A DNA stretch of 45,494 nucleotides from Dyella subtropica (lineage in GTDB: Bacteria; Pseudomonadota; Gammaproteobacteria; Xanthomonadales; Rhodanobacteraceae). Under the pieces are notes generated by a model. That model saw only the letters and a program-made list of their open reading frames with translations, ran no database searches and was not told where the DNA came from. This document shows, in pieces, positions 7,725-17,243 of the stretch; position 1 is the first letter of the stretch; every line of letters starts with the position of its first letter. Both the position numbers and the translations under genes were made by a program. The DNA lies in contig NZ_JAPDPD010000030.1 of the NCBI RefSeq assembly GCF_026283965.1, positions 1-45,494 of the forward strand, given 5' to 3'.

Positions 7725-10700
7725 ATGAATCACACCTACCGGCTCGTCTGGAACCGCACGCTGCGCGTGATGCAAGTCGCTTCGGAGTTGGCATCGAATC
7801 ACGGCAGTGGCACCGACGGCGCCGCAAGCACGACGACCGGTCGCAACCGCTTGCAGCCGTTGGCACTGAGCTGCGCGATCGCGTTGATGCTGGGCGCGTT
7901 TCCGGCGAATGCGGCCGTGACCACGGACAGCGCGGGCGGCAATGGCGGTGCCAGTAGCAGCGCACCGGGTGGTGCCGGCGGTACCGGGTACGGTGTGGCA
8001 GGAAGCAACGGCGCTAACGGTAGCGGCGGTGGTGGCGGCGCTGCTGGCGCAGCCGGCGGCAGTGGCGGCGGTACGTCGCCGGCCGCTGGCGGAGCGGCAG
8101 GTCAGGTGGCAGGCAGCAACGGCGGTAACGGTGCTGATGCGAGCGACCCCGATGGCGGCGGTGGCGGTGGCGGTGGCGGCGCGGATGGCTATGTGGGCTC
8201 GGCCGATGGGATATTGCCCGGGGGCACCGGCTGGGTGGGCGGCCAGGGTGGCAACGGTGGTCGCGCCGGTAGCAATAGCACGGGTGGTGGTGGTGGCGGT
8301 GGTGCCGGCGGCGATGGCGCGCGCCTGACTGGAGCATCCGGCAGCACGGCGACCCTTTCCGACCGATTTGCCGGCGGCAACGGTGGCTACGGCAACCCCT
8401 ATGTAGGCGGCATCGGCAAAGACGGTGATGGTGGCGACGGGATCAACGTCAGCAACAGCGGCAACCAGCTGACCGTCGATAGCAGAGCGCAGCTTTACGG
8501 CGGCAACTCCAATAGCGGCAACGGTGGCAACGGCCTGCGGGTCGGTGGCGATAGCAATACGGTCGTCATCAACGGCGGCAACCTCACCGGCGGGATGGGT
8601 GGTGGCTACGGCAGCAGCGCGCCGCTCAATGGCGCCGGCATGCAGATCGGCGGCAACACCAACACGGTTACGAACGGCGGCAGTGTCACTGGTGGCAGCG
8701 GCGGCAGCAGCATCGGCGGCGTGGGCATCAGCGTCAGCGGCAGCAGCAACGCCATTACCAACACAGGTAGCGGCACCGTGACCGGCGGCGCAGGTAGCGA
8801 TGGCGGCACGGGCGGTCAGGGCGGTGATGGACTGGTGTTCGCCGGTAGCAAAAACACGCTTTCCAACAGCGGTCACATCATCGGCGGCCTCAGCAACGCC
8901 AGCATTAATTCGGTAAGCACCATCGGCGGCAACGGCGTTGTGGTCGCTGGCGCTAATAACGTCATCAACAATGCCGGTGGCGGTCTGATTGCCGGTGGCG
9001 AGAGCGATGGTTCCACCTACAACTCTGGTGATACCTCAACGGGTGGCAATGGCATCACCATCAGCGCCAGCGGCAACACCGTCAATAACAGCGGCAACAT
9101 CACTGGCGGCAACAGCGGCAGCTATGGCGGAGGCTACAACTCGGTCCAGGGAAGCGGCGGCATCGGCATCGCCGTGATCGGCTCCACCGCCGGCAACATC
9201 ATCAATAGCAACGGCACGATTGCCGGTGGTAACGGCACGGCGCCGGGCATGGGCGGCGGTGTGGCGATCACCGCCAACGGCGGTGCCACCGTCAACAACG
9301 CAGGCACGATCAGCGGCGGCATGTCGGGTGATGCAACCCCCGTGCAGGCCAACGCCATCGCGTTCAGTGGCGGCGGCAATAAGCTGGTGCTGGAGGCGGG
9401 CTCGCTGATCAACGGCGCAGTGATCGGCACGGTCGGTGGCGGCGATACGCTGGCCTTGGGCGGCGATGCCAATGCCGCCGGCGGCAACAGTTTCGACTTG
9501 AGTCAGATTAGCCAGCAGTACAAGAACTTCACCCAGTTCGAAAAAACCGGCAGCAGTCAGTGGACGTTGACTAACACCGGCCGCCAGAACTGGCTCGTCA
9601 ACCAAGGCACGCTGCAACTGGGTGATGGCGTCAACACGGCCCAGCTCATGGGCAGCGACGGCGGCCCTGGCATGCAGGCAACCAAGAACTCTCCGGCCAT
9701 CGCCGCTGGCACCGGCGGCAACGCGGTCACCGTGGCGACTGGTACCTTCATCAACAGCACAGGCAGTTCGGTCTATGGCGGCCTGGGTGGAGGTTATGGT
9801 TATGGCTCCTCCGCTCCCGGTGCGAACGTCGCAGGGAGCGATGGTGCCGCGGGCGGTGCTGGTGTGCTGGTTTCTGGTGTCGCTCAGCCGGCCGCCGTGC
9901 AAAACAATGGCCTGATTCAAGGTGGCAACGGCGGCGATGGCAACCGCGGTGCGGACTCCACTCAGGCCGGTACCCGCGGAGGCAACGGCGGGCAAGGCGG
10001 CGATGGCGGCAATGCCGTCACCCTCGGCACCCTAGGCAGCCTCGTCAATGGCGGTACGTTGGTCGGCGGCACCGGTGGCCAGGGTGGTTGGGGCGGCAAT
10101 GCCTTTGGCACGGGCTATGGCAGCGCCGGCCCTACAAGTGAAGCAGCGGGCAATGCGGGCCGGGGCGGCAACGGTGGTATCGGCCTGGCGATCAACGGCA
10201 GCCATGGTGCGCTCAGCGCTACGGGCACGATCCAAGGTGGTGCGGGCGGCCTCGGCAGCGTGGGCGGCAGTGCTGGTTTTGCCGCCGGAGCACAAGGCGG
10301 TAATGGCGGCAATGGCGGTACCGGTGGCGCCGGTCTGGCGATCAGCAGTAGCGGCAACGTGCTGACCAATATGGCCACCATTACGGGCGGTGCCGGCGGC
10401 AGCAACCTCGTTCCCTTCTTCGTCCCTACCCCCTACCCAGGCGGTATTAGCTTTCCAGGCGGTACCGCCGGTAACGGCGGCGATGGCGGCAACGGCATGA
10501 CCGTGAGCGGTGGCAATACCGTCACCAACCAGGCGGCTGTCAGCGGCGGTAACGGTGGCATCGGCGCCTTAGCTCTCAGCGGAACACTCAGCGCTACGTC
10601 CGGTCATGGCGGCCTAGGCGGCGCAGCGATCGCCCTAGGTGATCAAGACACGCTGACCGTGGCGGCGAGGGCTCCGGTGACCGGTGGTATCGGTGGCGCG

Positions 10701-13700
10701 GGCGGCAACGGCGGAGGGGTGCGTTTTTTTGGTCCGACCACCGCGGTGACATTCGCCGGTACCGGCGGCGCGGGCGGTAACGGTGCTTCTATCGGCAACC
10801 ACGACAACGTCATTCTTGCGTTTGGCACAACGATCACCGGCGGTGCCGGCGGTATCGGTGGCGGCGGTGGCTTCACCTTTCCTTCCAAGTATCCCGCCTA
10901 CGCCAAGGTCGCATGGTTTAGGGGCGGCGCTGGCGCTACGGGCGGTGTCGGCGGTAGCGGAGTCGATGCCTTGAGCGGCAATGTGATCGACAACAGCGGC
11001 ACGATCACTGGTGGACGTGGTGGCAACGGCGGCCAGGGTGACACCGGCCTCGTGGGCAACTACAGCGGAATGGCCGGCACCTCCCCGAATGGTGGCGCGG
11101 GCGGGAATGGCGGCAACGGCGCCGTCGGCGGTCGCGGCATCACGCTCACGGGTGACGGCAACACGGTCAACAACAGTGGCGTTATCACCGGCGGCATCGG
11201 CGGGAATGGCGGCAACGGCGGCACGGGTGGCACAGGCAGCAACCCGTCAGGCAATGGCGGCGTAGGCGGCAACGGCGGTAACGGTAGCGACGGCGGTGTC
11301 GGTATCGCCGCCATGGGCCGCGGCAACACCATCATCAACATCGGCGGCAGCATCACCGGTGGTCAGGGAGGCATGGTTGGCGTCGGCGGCCAAGGCGGTG
11401 TGTCTGGCTCGATCGCTATGCCGGGTCCGGGCTGCCTTCCTGGTCCAGGCTGCATTCCTGGCCCGGTCGTTGCCCCTGTGGGCAGTCCCGGTACCCCCGG
11501 CGCGGCAGGTGCAGCCGGCACCATTGTGGGCCTCGGCGGTGTAGGTATCACCAGCACGGGCGGCACCACTGTCATCAATGAGGGCGTGATCAGTGGTGGC
11601 CTGTCGGGCGACGGCAAGACCCAGGCCCACGCCATCGACTTCACCGGCGGCGGCAATACGCTGGAGCTGCATAACGGCTATGCCTTCAACGGCGCCATCA
11701 CCGCCACGCGCAGCGCCGGCCAGGCGGCCGACACGCTCGCGTTGGGCGGCAGCGTCAATAGCAGCTTTGACGTGGGCTTGTTAGCCACTGGCGCGACCTT
11801 CGGTCAGTTCAACAACTACCAAAAGAACGGCAGCAGCACCTGGACACTGACCGGTGCCGGTACGGCCAGCGAAAGCTGGACCATCACCCAGGGTGTGGTG
11901 CACGGCGATGCCACCAGTCTCGTGGGTAACATCGCTTTTGCCCCAGCCAACGGTGCCAGCGCCGGCGTGATCTTCGATCAGGGCAGTCACAACGCCAACA
12001 GTAAGACGACCGCAACCTATGCCGGCGCGATCTCCGGCGCGGGATCGCTGAGCAAGATCGACGACGGCACCTTGATCCTGAGCGGGGCCAACACCTACAC
12101 CGGCGGCACCATCATCAGCACCGGCACGCTGCAGGTCGGCAATGGCGGCACCACTGGCGCAATCACCGGCGCCGTCACCGACAACGGCATCCTTGCCTTC
12201 AACCACAGCGACAACGTGAGCTTCGGGGGCGCGATCACCGGCGCTGGTTCACTTACACAGAGTGGCAGCGGCACGCTCACGCTCACCGGCGCCAATACCT
12301 ACACCGGCGGCACCACGATCAGTGCCGGTACCTTGCAGGGCAACAGCACCAGCCTGCAGGGCAATATCGCCAACAACGCTGCACTGGTGTTCAACCAGAC
12401 CGGCACGGGCACCTTTGCCGGTGTGGTTTCCGGCACTGGCTCGTTGGTCCAGGGTGGCAGCGGCACGCTCGTACTCACCGGCGCCAACACCTACAGCGGC
12501 GGCACGACGATCAGCGCTGGCACGTTGCAGCTCGGCAATGGTGGCACCGGCGGTGCGATCACCGGCAACGTCACCGATAACAGCGTGCTCGCCTTCAACC
12601 ACAGCGACAACGTGAACTTCGGTGGCACGATCACCGGCACTGGTTCGTTGACCCAAAGTGGCAGCGGTGTGCTCACGCTCACCGGTGCCAACACCTACAG
12701 CGGCGGCACCGTCATCAGCGCCGGCACGCTGCAGGTCGGCAACGGCGGCACCAGCGGTGCGATCACCGGCAATGTCACCGATAGCGGCGTGCTCGCCTTC
12801 AACCACAGCGACAACGTGAACTTCGGCGGCGCGATCACCGGCACCGGTTCGCTGACCCAGAGCGGCAGCGGTGTGCTCACGCTCACCGGCGCCAATACCT
12901 ACACCGGCGGCACCGTGATCAATGCCGGCACGTTGCAGGTCGGCAATGGCGGCAGCCTGCAAGGCAACGTCACCAACAACGCCGCGCTGGTATTCAACCA
13001 GGCCGCGGATGGTGTCTTCGCGGGCAACATCGCGGGCACCGGCACGCTGACCAAGGCCGGGGCGGGCATGCTGGTCCTCAACGGCACCAGCTCGTTCGGG
13101 GGCGCCACCACGGTGCAGTCCGGCACGCTGGAGGTGGGCGACATCAACACGCCGACGGCAGTGCTGGGCGGCAACGTCCAGGTCGCGGCCGGCGGCACCT
13201 TGCGTGGCCATGGCAGCATCAAGGGCGATGTGGTCAGCGACGGTACGATCTGGCCGGGTGGCTCCGTCGGCACGCTGACCATCAATGGCAACTTCACCCA
13301 GAAGGCGGATGGCACGCTGACCATCGACGCTACCCCGAGCGGTCAGGTCGACCTGTTGGCGGTGAGCGGCAAGGCGACCATTCTCGGTGGCAGCACCGTG
13401 GTGCTGGCGCAGCCGGGCAACTGGATCCCGCGAACCGACTACACCATCCTCACCGCTGGTGGCGGCGTGAGCGGGACATTCGCGTCGGCCAGTTCCAGTC
13501 TCGCCTTCCTCACGCCGACGCTGAGCTACACCGCCAATGCGGTGAGCCTGTCGCTGCAACGCAACGATATTCTGTTCGCCAGCGTGGCGCAGACGTCCAA
13601 CCAGAAGGCAGCGGCCGGGGCCGCCGAAAGTCTGGGCTGGGGCACGCCGGTGTATGCGGCCCTGGTGAAGCTCGATGCACCCGCTGCACGCGGGGCCTAC

Positions 13701-14657
13701 GACCAGCTCTCGGGCGAGATCCACGCCAGCACGCGTACCGCGTTGGTCGACAACGACCGCTATGTGCGCGAAGCGATCCACAATCACTTGCTGGGCATGA
13801 GCAACGGCGCCAACGGACTGAGTGCCAGCACCGACAGCGGTGTCGCCGCGTGGAGCGCGGTGTGGGGGCACTGGGGCGACCATGACGGCGATGGCAACAC
13901 CTCTCGCTTGACGGCCAATGGCAGCGGCCTGCTGATCGGTGCCGATCTGCCGGTCGGTGCGTCGTCACGGGTGGGCGCAGTCGTCGGGTCGGGCCAGGGT
14001 TCGGCGCGCATCGATACGCTGGGCTCCGACTCCCACGTGCTGAACAAGCATCTGGGCGTGTACGGCAGCACCCAGGTCGATGCGTTCCAGTTGCAGGCCG
14101 GAGCGGCCTTCGGCTGGCAGACAGTCAGCACCAATCGGAGCGTGGCGTTTGGCAACGTCGTTGGGCTGGCCGATAGCCGTTACCACGCCAACACCACGCA
14201 GGTGTATGCGGACGGCAGCTACGCGATGACATGGGGTCAGGCTACGTTGGCGCCGTTCGTCAACCTGGCGTATGAGCGCCTGCACACTAACGCGATCCGG
14301 GAAAACGGAGTGGCTGCGCTGGACGTGAACGCGCAGAGCGCCGCGCAGACAGTCGGCACGCTGGGCCTGCGCGGCAACTTCGCACTCGATGCGACCGGCG
14401 GCCTGCGCGGGCATGCCAGCGTGGGCTGGCAGCATGCCTGGGGCGATACCGCCTCGCGCAGCACGATGCGCTTCGCCAGCGGCGGTGGCGCGTTCGACAT
14501 TGCCGGCGTACCGGTGTCGCGCAACGCGATGGCGGTGACTGGCGGCATCAGCTTCCCGCTGGCGCCGAACGTCGCCTTCGATGCAAGCTACAGCGGGCAG
14601 TTCGCCAACCATGCCGCGGATCAGGCGGCGCGAATGAGCCTGACCTGGGTGTTCTGA
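7725..14657 (+). CDS. Giant glycine-rich autotransporter adhesin (type Va secretion)
   Basis: 2310 residues. The N-terminus MNHTYRLVWNRTLRVMQVAS is an extended signal peptide region (ESPR), followed by a hydrophobic core and likely cleavage near ANA at 61-63. Residues about 66-1440 are an extremely Gly/Asn/Ser-rich passenger of GGNGG and NTVxNxGxIxGG units, expected to form a beta-helix. Two homologous spacer modules lie at about 527-640 and 1287-1396. A collagen-like Pro-Gly insert (about 1231-1268) holds the only cysteine pair I noticed in the passenger (1237, 1243). Residues about 1440-1806 hold passenger-associated (PATR) repeats of about 68 residues around LTGANTYTGGT. A conserved linker (about 1825-1890) precedes the C-terminal beta-barrel from about 2043 to the terminal Phe. 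It is probably a surface adhesin or biofilm factor. RBS AGGGGA supports the start. Confidence 0.93.
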   Translation: MNHTYRLVWNRTLRVMQVASELASNHGSGTDGAASTTTGRNRLQPLALSCAIALMLGAFPANAAVTTDSAGGNGGASSSAPGGAGGTGYGVAGSNGANGSGGGGGAAGAAGGSGGGTSPAAGGAAGQVAGSNGGNGADASDPDGGGGGGGGGADGYVGSADGILPGGTGWVGGQGGNGGRAGSNSTGGGGGGGAGGDGARLTGASGSTATLSDRFAGGNGGYGNPYVGGIGKDGDGGDGINVSNSGNQLTVDSRAQLYGGNSNSGNGGNGLRVGGDSNTVVINGGNLTGGMGGGYGSSAPLNGAGMQIGGNTNTVTNGGSVTGGSGGSSIGGVGISVSGSSNAITNTGSGTVTGGAGSDGGTGGQGGDGLVFAGSKNTLSNSGHIIGGLSNASINSVSTIGGNGVVVAGANNVINNAGGGLIAGGESDGSTYNSGDTSTGGNGITISASGNTVNNSGNITGGNSGSYGGGYNSVQGSGGIGIAVIGSTAGNIINSNGTIAGGNGTAPGMGGGVAITANGGATVNNAGTISGGMSGDATPVQANAIAFSGGGNKLVLEAGSLINGAVIGTVGGGDTLALGGDANAAGGNSFDLSQISQQYKNFTQFEKTGSSQWTLTNTGRQNWLVNQGTLQLGDGVNTAQLMGSDGGPGMQATKNSPAIAAGTGGNAVTVATGTFINSTGSSVYGGLGGGYGYGSSAPGANVAGSDGAAGGAGVLVSGVAQPAAVQNNGLIQGGNGGDGNRGADSTQAGTRGGNGGQGGDGGNAVTLGTLGSLVNGGTLVGGTGGQGGWGGNAFGTGYGSAGPTSEAAGNAGRGGNGGIGLAINGSHGALSATGTIQGGAGGLGSVGGSAGFAAGAQGGNGGNGGTGGAGLAISSSGNVLTNMATITGGAGGSNLVPFFVPTPYPGGISFPGGTAGNGGDGGNGMTVSGGNTVTNQAAVSGGNGGIGALALSGTLSATSGHGGLGGAAIALGDQDTLTVAARAPVTGGIGGAGGNGGGVRFFGPTTAVTFAGTGGAGGNGASIGNHDNVILAFGTTITGGAGGIGGGGGFTFPSKYPAYAKVAWFRGGAGATGGVGGSGVDALSGNVIDNSGTITGGRGGNGGQGDTGLVGNYSGMAGTSPNGGAGGNGGNGAVGGRGITLTGDGNTVNNSGVITGGIGGNGGNGGTGGTGSNPSGNGGVGGNGGNGSDGGVGIAAMGRGNTIINIGGSITGGQGGMVGVGGQGGVSGSIAMPGPGCLPGPGCIPGPVVAPVGSPGTPGAAGAAGTIVGLGGVGITSTGGTTVINEGVISGGLSGDGKTQAHAIDFTGGGNTLELHNGYAFNGAITATRSAGQAADTLALGGSVNSSFDVGLLATGATFGQFNNYQKNGSSTWTLTGAGTASESWTITQGVVHGDATSLVGNIAFAPANGASAGVIFDQGSHNANSKTTATYAGAISGAGSLSKIDDGTLILSGANTYTGGTIISTGTLQVGNGGTTGAITGAVTDNGILAFNHSDNVSFGGAITGAGSLTQSGSGTLTLTGANTYTGGTTISAGTLQGNSTSLQGNIANNAALVFNQTGTGTFAGVVSGTGSLVQGGSGTLVLTGANTYSGGTTISAGTLQLGNGGTGGAITGNVTDNSVLAFNHSDNVNFGGTITGTGSLTQSGSGVLTLTGANTYSGGTVISAGTLQVGNGGTSGAITGNVTDSGVLAFNHSDNVNFGGAITGTGSLTQSGSGVLTLTGANTYTGGTVINAGTLQVGNGGSLQGNVTNNAALVFNQAADGVFAGNIAGTGTLTKAGAGMLVLNGTSSFGGATTVQSGTLEVGDINTPTAVLGGNVQVAAGGTLRGHGSIKGDVVSDGTIWPGGSVGTLTINGNFTQKADGTLTIDATPSGQVDLLAVSGKATILGGSTVVLAQPGNWIPRTDYTILTAGGGVSGTFASASSSLAFLTPTLSYTANAVSLSLQRNDILFASVAQTSNQKAAAGAAESLGWGTPVYAALVKLDAPAARGAYDQLSGEIHASTRTALVDNDRYVREAIHNHLLGMSNGANGLSASTDSGVAAWSAVWGHWGDHDGDGNTSRLTANGSGLLIGADLPVGASSRVGAVVGSGQGSARIDTLGSDSHVLNKHLGVYGSTQVDAFQLQAGAAFGWQTVSTNRSVAFGNVVGLADSRYHANTTQVYADGSYAMTWGQATLAPFVNLAYERLHTNAIRENGVAALDVNAQSAAQTVGTLGLRGNFALDATGGLRGHASVGWQHAWGDTASRSTMRFASGGGAFDIAGVPVSRNAMAVTGGISFPLAPNVAFDASYSGQFANHAADQAARMSLTWVF
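12055..13140 (+). repeat. Near-identical tandem repeats of about 204 bp within the autotransporter gene
   Basis: The segment CTCACCGGCGCCAA-ACCTAC recurs at about 12079, 12282, 12475, 12679 and 12883, with spacing close to 204 bp and very few base changes between the last copies. Each unit encodes one PATR repeat (SGxLTLTGANTYxGGTxIxAGTLQ plus a NVTDxxxLAFNHSDNVxFGG segment). Such DNA-level identity implies recent expansion and gives scope for repeat-number variation by recombination or slippage. Confidence 0.85.
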
Positions 14658-14664
14658 GCGAGCC

Positions 14665-14699
14665 TGCAGTGGCGGGGACCATAGGCCCCCGCCACTGCA
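14665..14699 (+). terminator. Terminator hairpin after the autotransporter gene
   Basis: A perfect 13-bp stem, TGCAGTGGCGGGG pairing with CCCCGCCACTGCA, with a 9-nt loop. It starts 8 bp after the autotransporter stop. There is only a weak T run downstream. It separates the autotransporter from the glycosyltransferase 47 bp further on, so the latter probably relies on its own promoter or on read-through. Confidence 0.7.
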
Positions 14700-14745
14700 T
14701 TCAACGGACACTGCCAGCCAGTGGAAAATCATCGCGCCAGAGACC

Positions 14746-15510
14746 ATGCCGAAAATCAGCATCATCAGCTCCGCCTACAACGCGGAAAAATATATCAAGG
14801 AGATGATTGACAGCGTGTTGAGTCAATCACTTTCCGATCTGGAATTCATCATAGCCAATGACGGATCGACCGACCGGACCGCGGACATCATCCGCAGCTA
14901 TTCCGATTCAAGAATCAGATTCATCGATCACGTCGAGAATGCCGGGCAGGTGCGCAGATTGCATGAGTTGACCCTGCTTGCCACGGGCGAATATATCGGC
15001 ATGGTGGATGCCGACGACATGATCTTTCATCACGCCCTGGAGTACACCAGCTACGTACTGGACAACCATCCATCATACGGATTGGTCTATACCGATCATT
15101 ATGAAATGGACGGCACGTCAAGGGTGATCAAGGTTGGAGAAAGGTCGAAAATACCCTACTCAAGAGACAACCTCTTGAAAGACTTCATGTCGTTCCACTT
15201 CAAGTTATTCAGAAGAGAGCTGTACGGCCGGATCGAGCCGAACTTGAGCATCGAAGTGGCGCAGGATTACGACTTCTGCCTGAGGCTTTCGGAGGTGACG
15301 GATTTCATCCATCTGCCGCTGCCTTTGTATTACTACCGCAAGCATGCGGCATCCATCTCCATGAGTAGATACCAGAAGCAGGCCGAAACTTCGCTCGACA
15401 TCATCAGGGACGCCATCGCGCGACGAAATTTGTCCCATGCACTGTCAGTGGAGTTGTTTTACAACGAATCCGGCACAGCAAGATATTTCTACAAAGGACT
15501 TGATCAGTAG
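14746..15510 (+). CDS. Family 2 glycosyltransferase (GT-A fold)
   Basis: 254 residues with the canonical GT2 start PKISIISSAYNAEKYIKEMI, the nucleotide-binding segment FIIANDGSTDRT and the metal-binding DXD-type motif MVDADD at about 86-91. The acceptor-side region has VAQDYDFCLRLSE, corresponding to the ED-type catalytic base motif. It transfers a sugar from a nucleotide-sugar donor; donor and acceptor are unknown. No membrane segment is visible, so it is cytoplasmic. Its base composition is clearly lower in GC than the flanking genes, with codons such as ATA, AGA and AAA that are rare elsewhere here, which suggests horizontal acquisition. It sits directly behind the giant autotransporter, so glycosylation of that passenger is a reasonable but unproven idea. 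Confidence 0.88.
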   Translation: MPKISIISSAYNAEKYIKEMIDSVLSQSLSDLEFIIANDGSTDRTADIIRSYSDSRIRFIDHVENAGQVRRLHELTLLATGEYIGMVDADDMIFHHALEYTSYVLDNHPSYGLVYTDHYEMDGTSRVIKVGERSKIPYSRDNLLKDFMSFHFKLFRRELYGRIEPNLSIEVAQDYDFCLRLSEVTDFIHLPLPLYYYRKHAASISMSRYQKQAETSLDIIRDAIARRNLSHALSVELFYNESGTARYFYKGLDQ

Positions 15511-15647
15511 CAGGGCTGGGTGCCACAGCTTTCGCGCCGGATTCACCCTGTTTGCCGTTGAATCGCTTGCCATGGCGAGAGCTTCGGGTTCACGTGCAGC
15601 CCGCGCTTCGGCGCCAGGGCATTGGGTCATGAGGGGGCGGATCGACC

Positions 15648-17243
15648 ATGCGTGACTTCGCTGGCAAGCCCAAGACAAATCGGCCGATCGCTCCGGTCAG
15701 GCCCATGCTCTCCGACCGTGCAAGCGGTGGCGAGCATCCGACGCCGCACTGGCAGCCCGCCATAGCGAATCACGCGGCGCAGCCGGTGCAAGCTGCGAAT
15801 GCCGAACATGTCGAAAGTGGCGTGCCCACCATCGGCGCTGCCGGTTTTGGACGTGATGTCACTCAGATTCCGATTGATCCCCCGATCCAGCCTGAGATGG
15901 CAGAGGCCACCTCCGAGCCATCCGGCCCGATGGTGAAGCTGCCCAAAAGCAGCTTCACTCATCCCGTTGCCGCTGAACTCAACCAGCCAGGCGTACGCTT
16001 TCGCCTGCCCGAGTTCGATCGAGTGAAGGCCGCCTACACCGACAAGGATCTGAAAATCCCCGAGGCCGTCATCAAGGCCCGAGTCACTCAATTGCTCGAG
16101 CGCATGGAGAAGGAAAGGCGACTGAAGAGCAAGGACCCGGTGCCTACCATCGTCGCCAAGATCTTCCCGGCTCCAGGCAAGATCGACGAAAAGGAATTCG
16201 ACAACGCGATCGACGTTGCGGATCGCTCGAAGATCTACAAGTCCGTCACCGACGCCGACACCAAAGTGCTGGCGGTAGACAAACCCAAACTCCAGTGGGC
16301 GATGAAGGAAGCAGCGGCCGACATCAAGACCGTGGAGGGTGATGCTGCTGGCTTGACCCAGGTCTTTGGGACCAAGAGCGCCACGGCAAAAGCCAACTAC
16401 GTGGGAGCCAGGGCTGCGCTCGAGGATTTGTCGAAGAGCGCGGCAAAAGTGGATGCCGAAGTCACCACCGACTACAACCTGGACGACCCTGAAGTGGGCC
16501 TTGGGGGCTGGGCCATCAACAGCACAAAGCAAATGCATTTGCTGCTGAAGATTGCCAAGGTGGACGACCTCCATGAAACCAAGTCGACACTCATTCATGA
16601 GGCCAGCCACTTCGCCAATGCCTCGGTGGACGACCATGTGTACTACGCCGATCCCGGATTCTTCGAACTGGACGAAGACAAGAAGGTCGCCAACGCCGCC
16701 CACTACGAAGAGTTGCCGCAGCGTTTGTACAAGACCAGCAAATTCGACGGGAAAACCTTTACCCCGGGCAAGGCGGCAGGAGGCGGCGCGCTTACCCGCG
16801 AGGACAAGGTCAAGGCCGCCACCGACCTCTTCTTGCGAAAAGCGTGGGACGCCGGCGTCGACGTCCACACTTTGATTCGGGGTGTTCGGCGCGCCTACCT
16901 GGCCGGAAACCACAAGCCCTTCGACGACAATAAGGCGTTGATACTCGAAATTTCCAAGCTGATGGACCTGACGGTACATACGCAGGCGGCGGGAAAAGCC
17001 ATTGTCACCACACTCGACGTCACGCTGTCGGAGAGCGTTTCCCGCAGCGTGAGCCGTATCTGGGGCCTGGCTGCAAAGGTGCCTTTTCCATCCCCGGTCG
17101 GCGCATTGAGCGACACCGACTTGCGCGACAAGATCATCGCGGACGCGGTCGTGAAAGAAGGCGCTCTTCTGAAAGACCCGGTCAGGGACAAGGCGCTGCT
17201 CGACTGGCTTATGGCGCACTACAAGGCTATTCCGGGTCCCTAA
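15648..17243 (+). CDS. Putative secreted/effector metallopeptidase, M35 aspzincin-like
   Basis: 531 residues. The first 120 are Pro/Ala/Gln-rich and look disordered (MRDFAGKPKTNRPIAP...), in the style of proteins loaded into contractile injection systems or carrying polymorphic toxins; there is no Sec signal. The zinc site is visible: HEASH at 317-321, then D329-x-x-Y332 (the aspzincin third-ligand motif), then NAAHYEE at 349-355, matching the NAxxYE segment of peptidyl-Lys metalloendopeptidases. The C-terminal part after 400 is helical and unassigned. ATG 15648 has GAGGGGG about 11 nt upstream. No injection-system or immunity gene is adjacent. The family call rests on motif order only. Confidence 0.68.
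   Translation: MRDFAGKPKTNRPIAPVRPMLSDRASGGEHPTPHWQPAIANHAAQPVQAANAEHVESGVPTIGAAGFGRDVTQIPIDPPIQPEMAEATSEPSGPMVKLPKSSFTHPVAAELNQPGVRFRLPEFDRVKAAYTDKDLKIPEAVIKARVTQLLERMEKERRLKSKDPVPTIVAKIFPAPGKIDEKEFDNAIDVADRSKIYKSVTDADTKVLAVDKPKLQWAMKEAAADIKTVEGDAAGLTQVFGTKSATAKANYVGARAALEDLSKSAAKVDAEVTTDYNLDDPEVGLGGWAINSTKQMHLLLKIAKVDDLHETKSTLIHEASHFANASVDDHVYYADPGFFELDEDKKVANAAHYEELPQRLYKTSKFDGKTFTPGKAAGGGALTREDKVKAATDLFLRKAWDAGVDVHTLIRGVRRAYLAGNHKPFDDNKALILEISKLMDLTVHTQAAGKAIVTTLDVTLSESVSRSVSRIWGLAAKVPFPSPVGALSDTDLRDKIIADAVVKEGALLKDPVRDKALLDWLMAHYKAIPGP

Noticed and set aside
7692-8876. Long minus-strand frame opposite the autotransporter start (Ala/Thr-rich)
   Set aside because: It is a mirror of the glycine-rich repeats on the plus strand, with no start signal or domain.
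12249-13883. 544-codon minus-strand frame opposite the PATR repeats
   Set aside because: It is low-complexity, follows the repeat period of the plus-strand gene, and is a composition artefact.
7725-14657. CRISPR-like array from the regular repeats in this gene
   Set aside because: The repeats are in-frame coding units with no unique spacers between short direct repeats, so it is not a CRISPR array.
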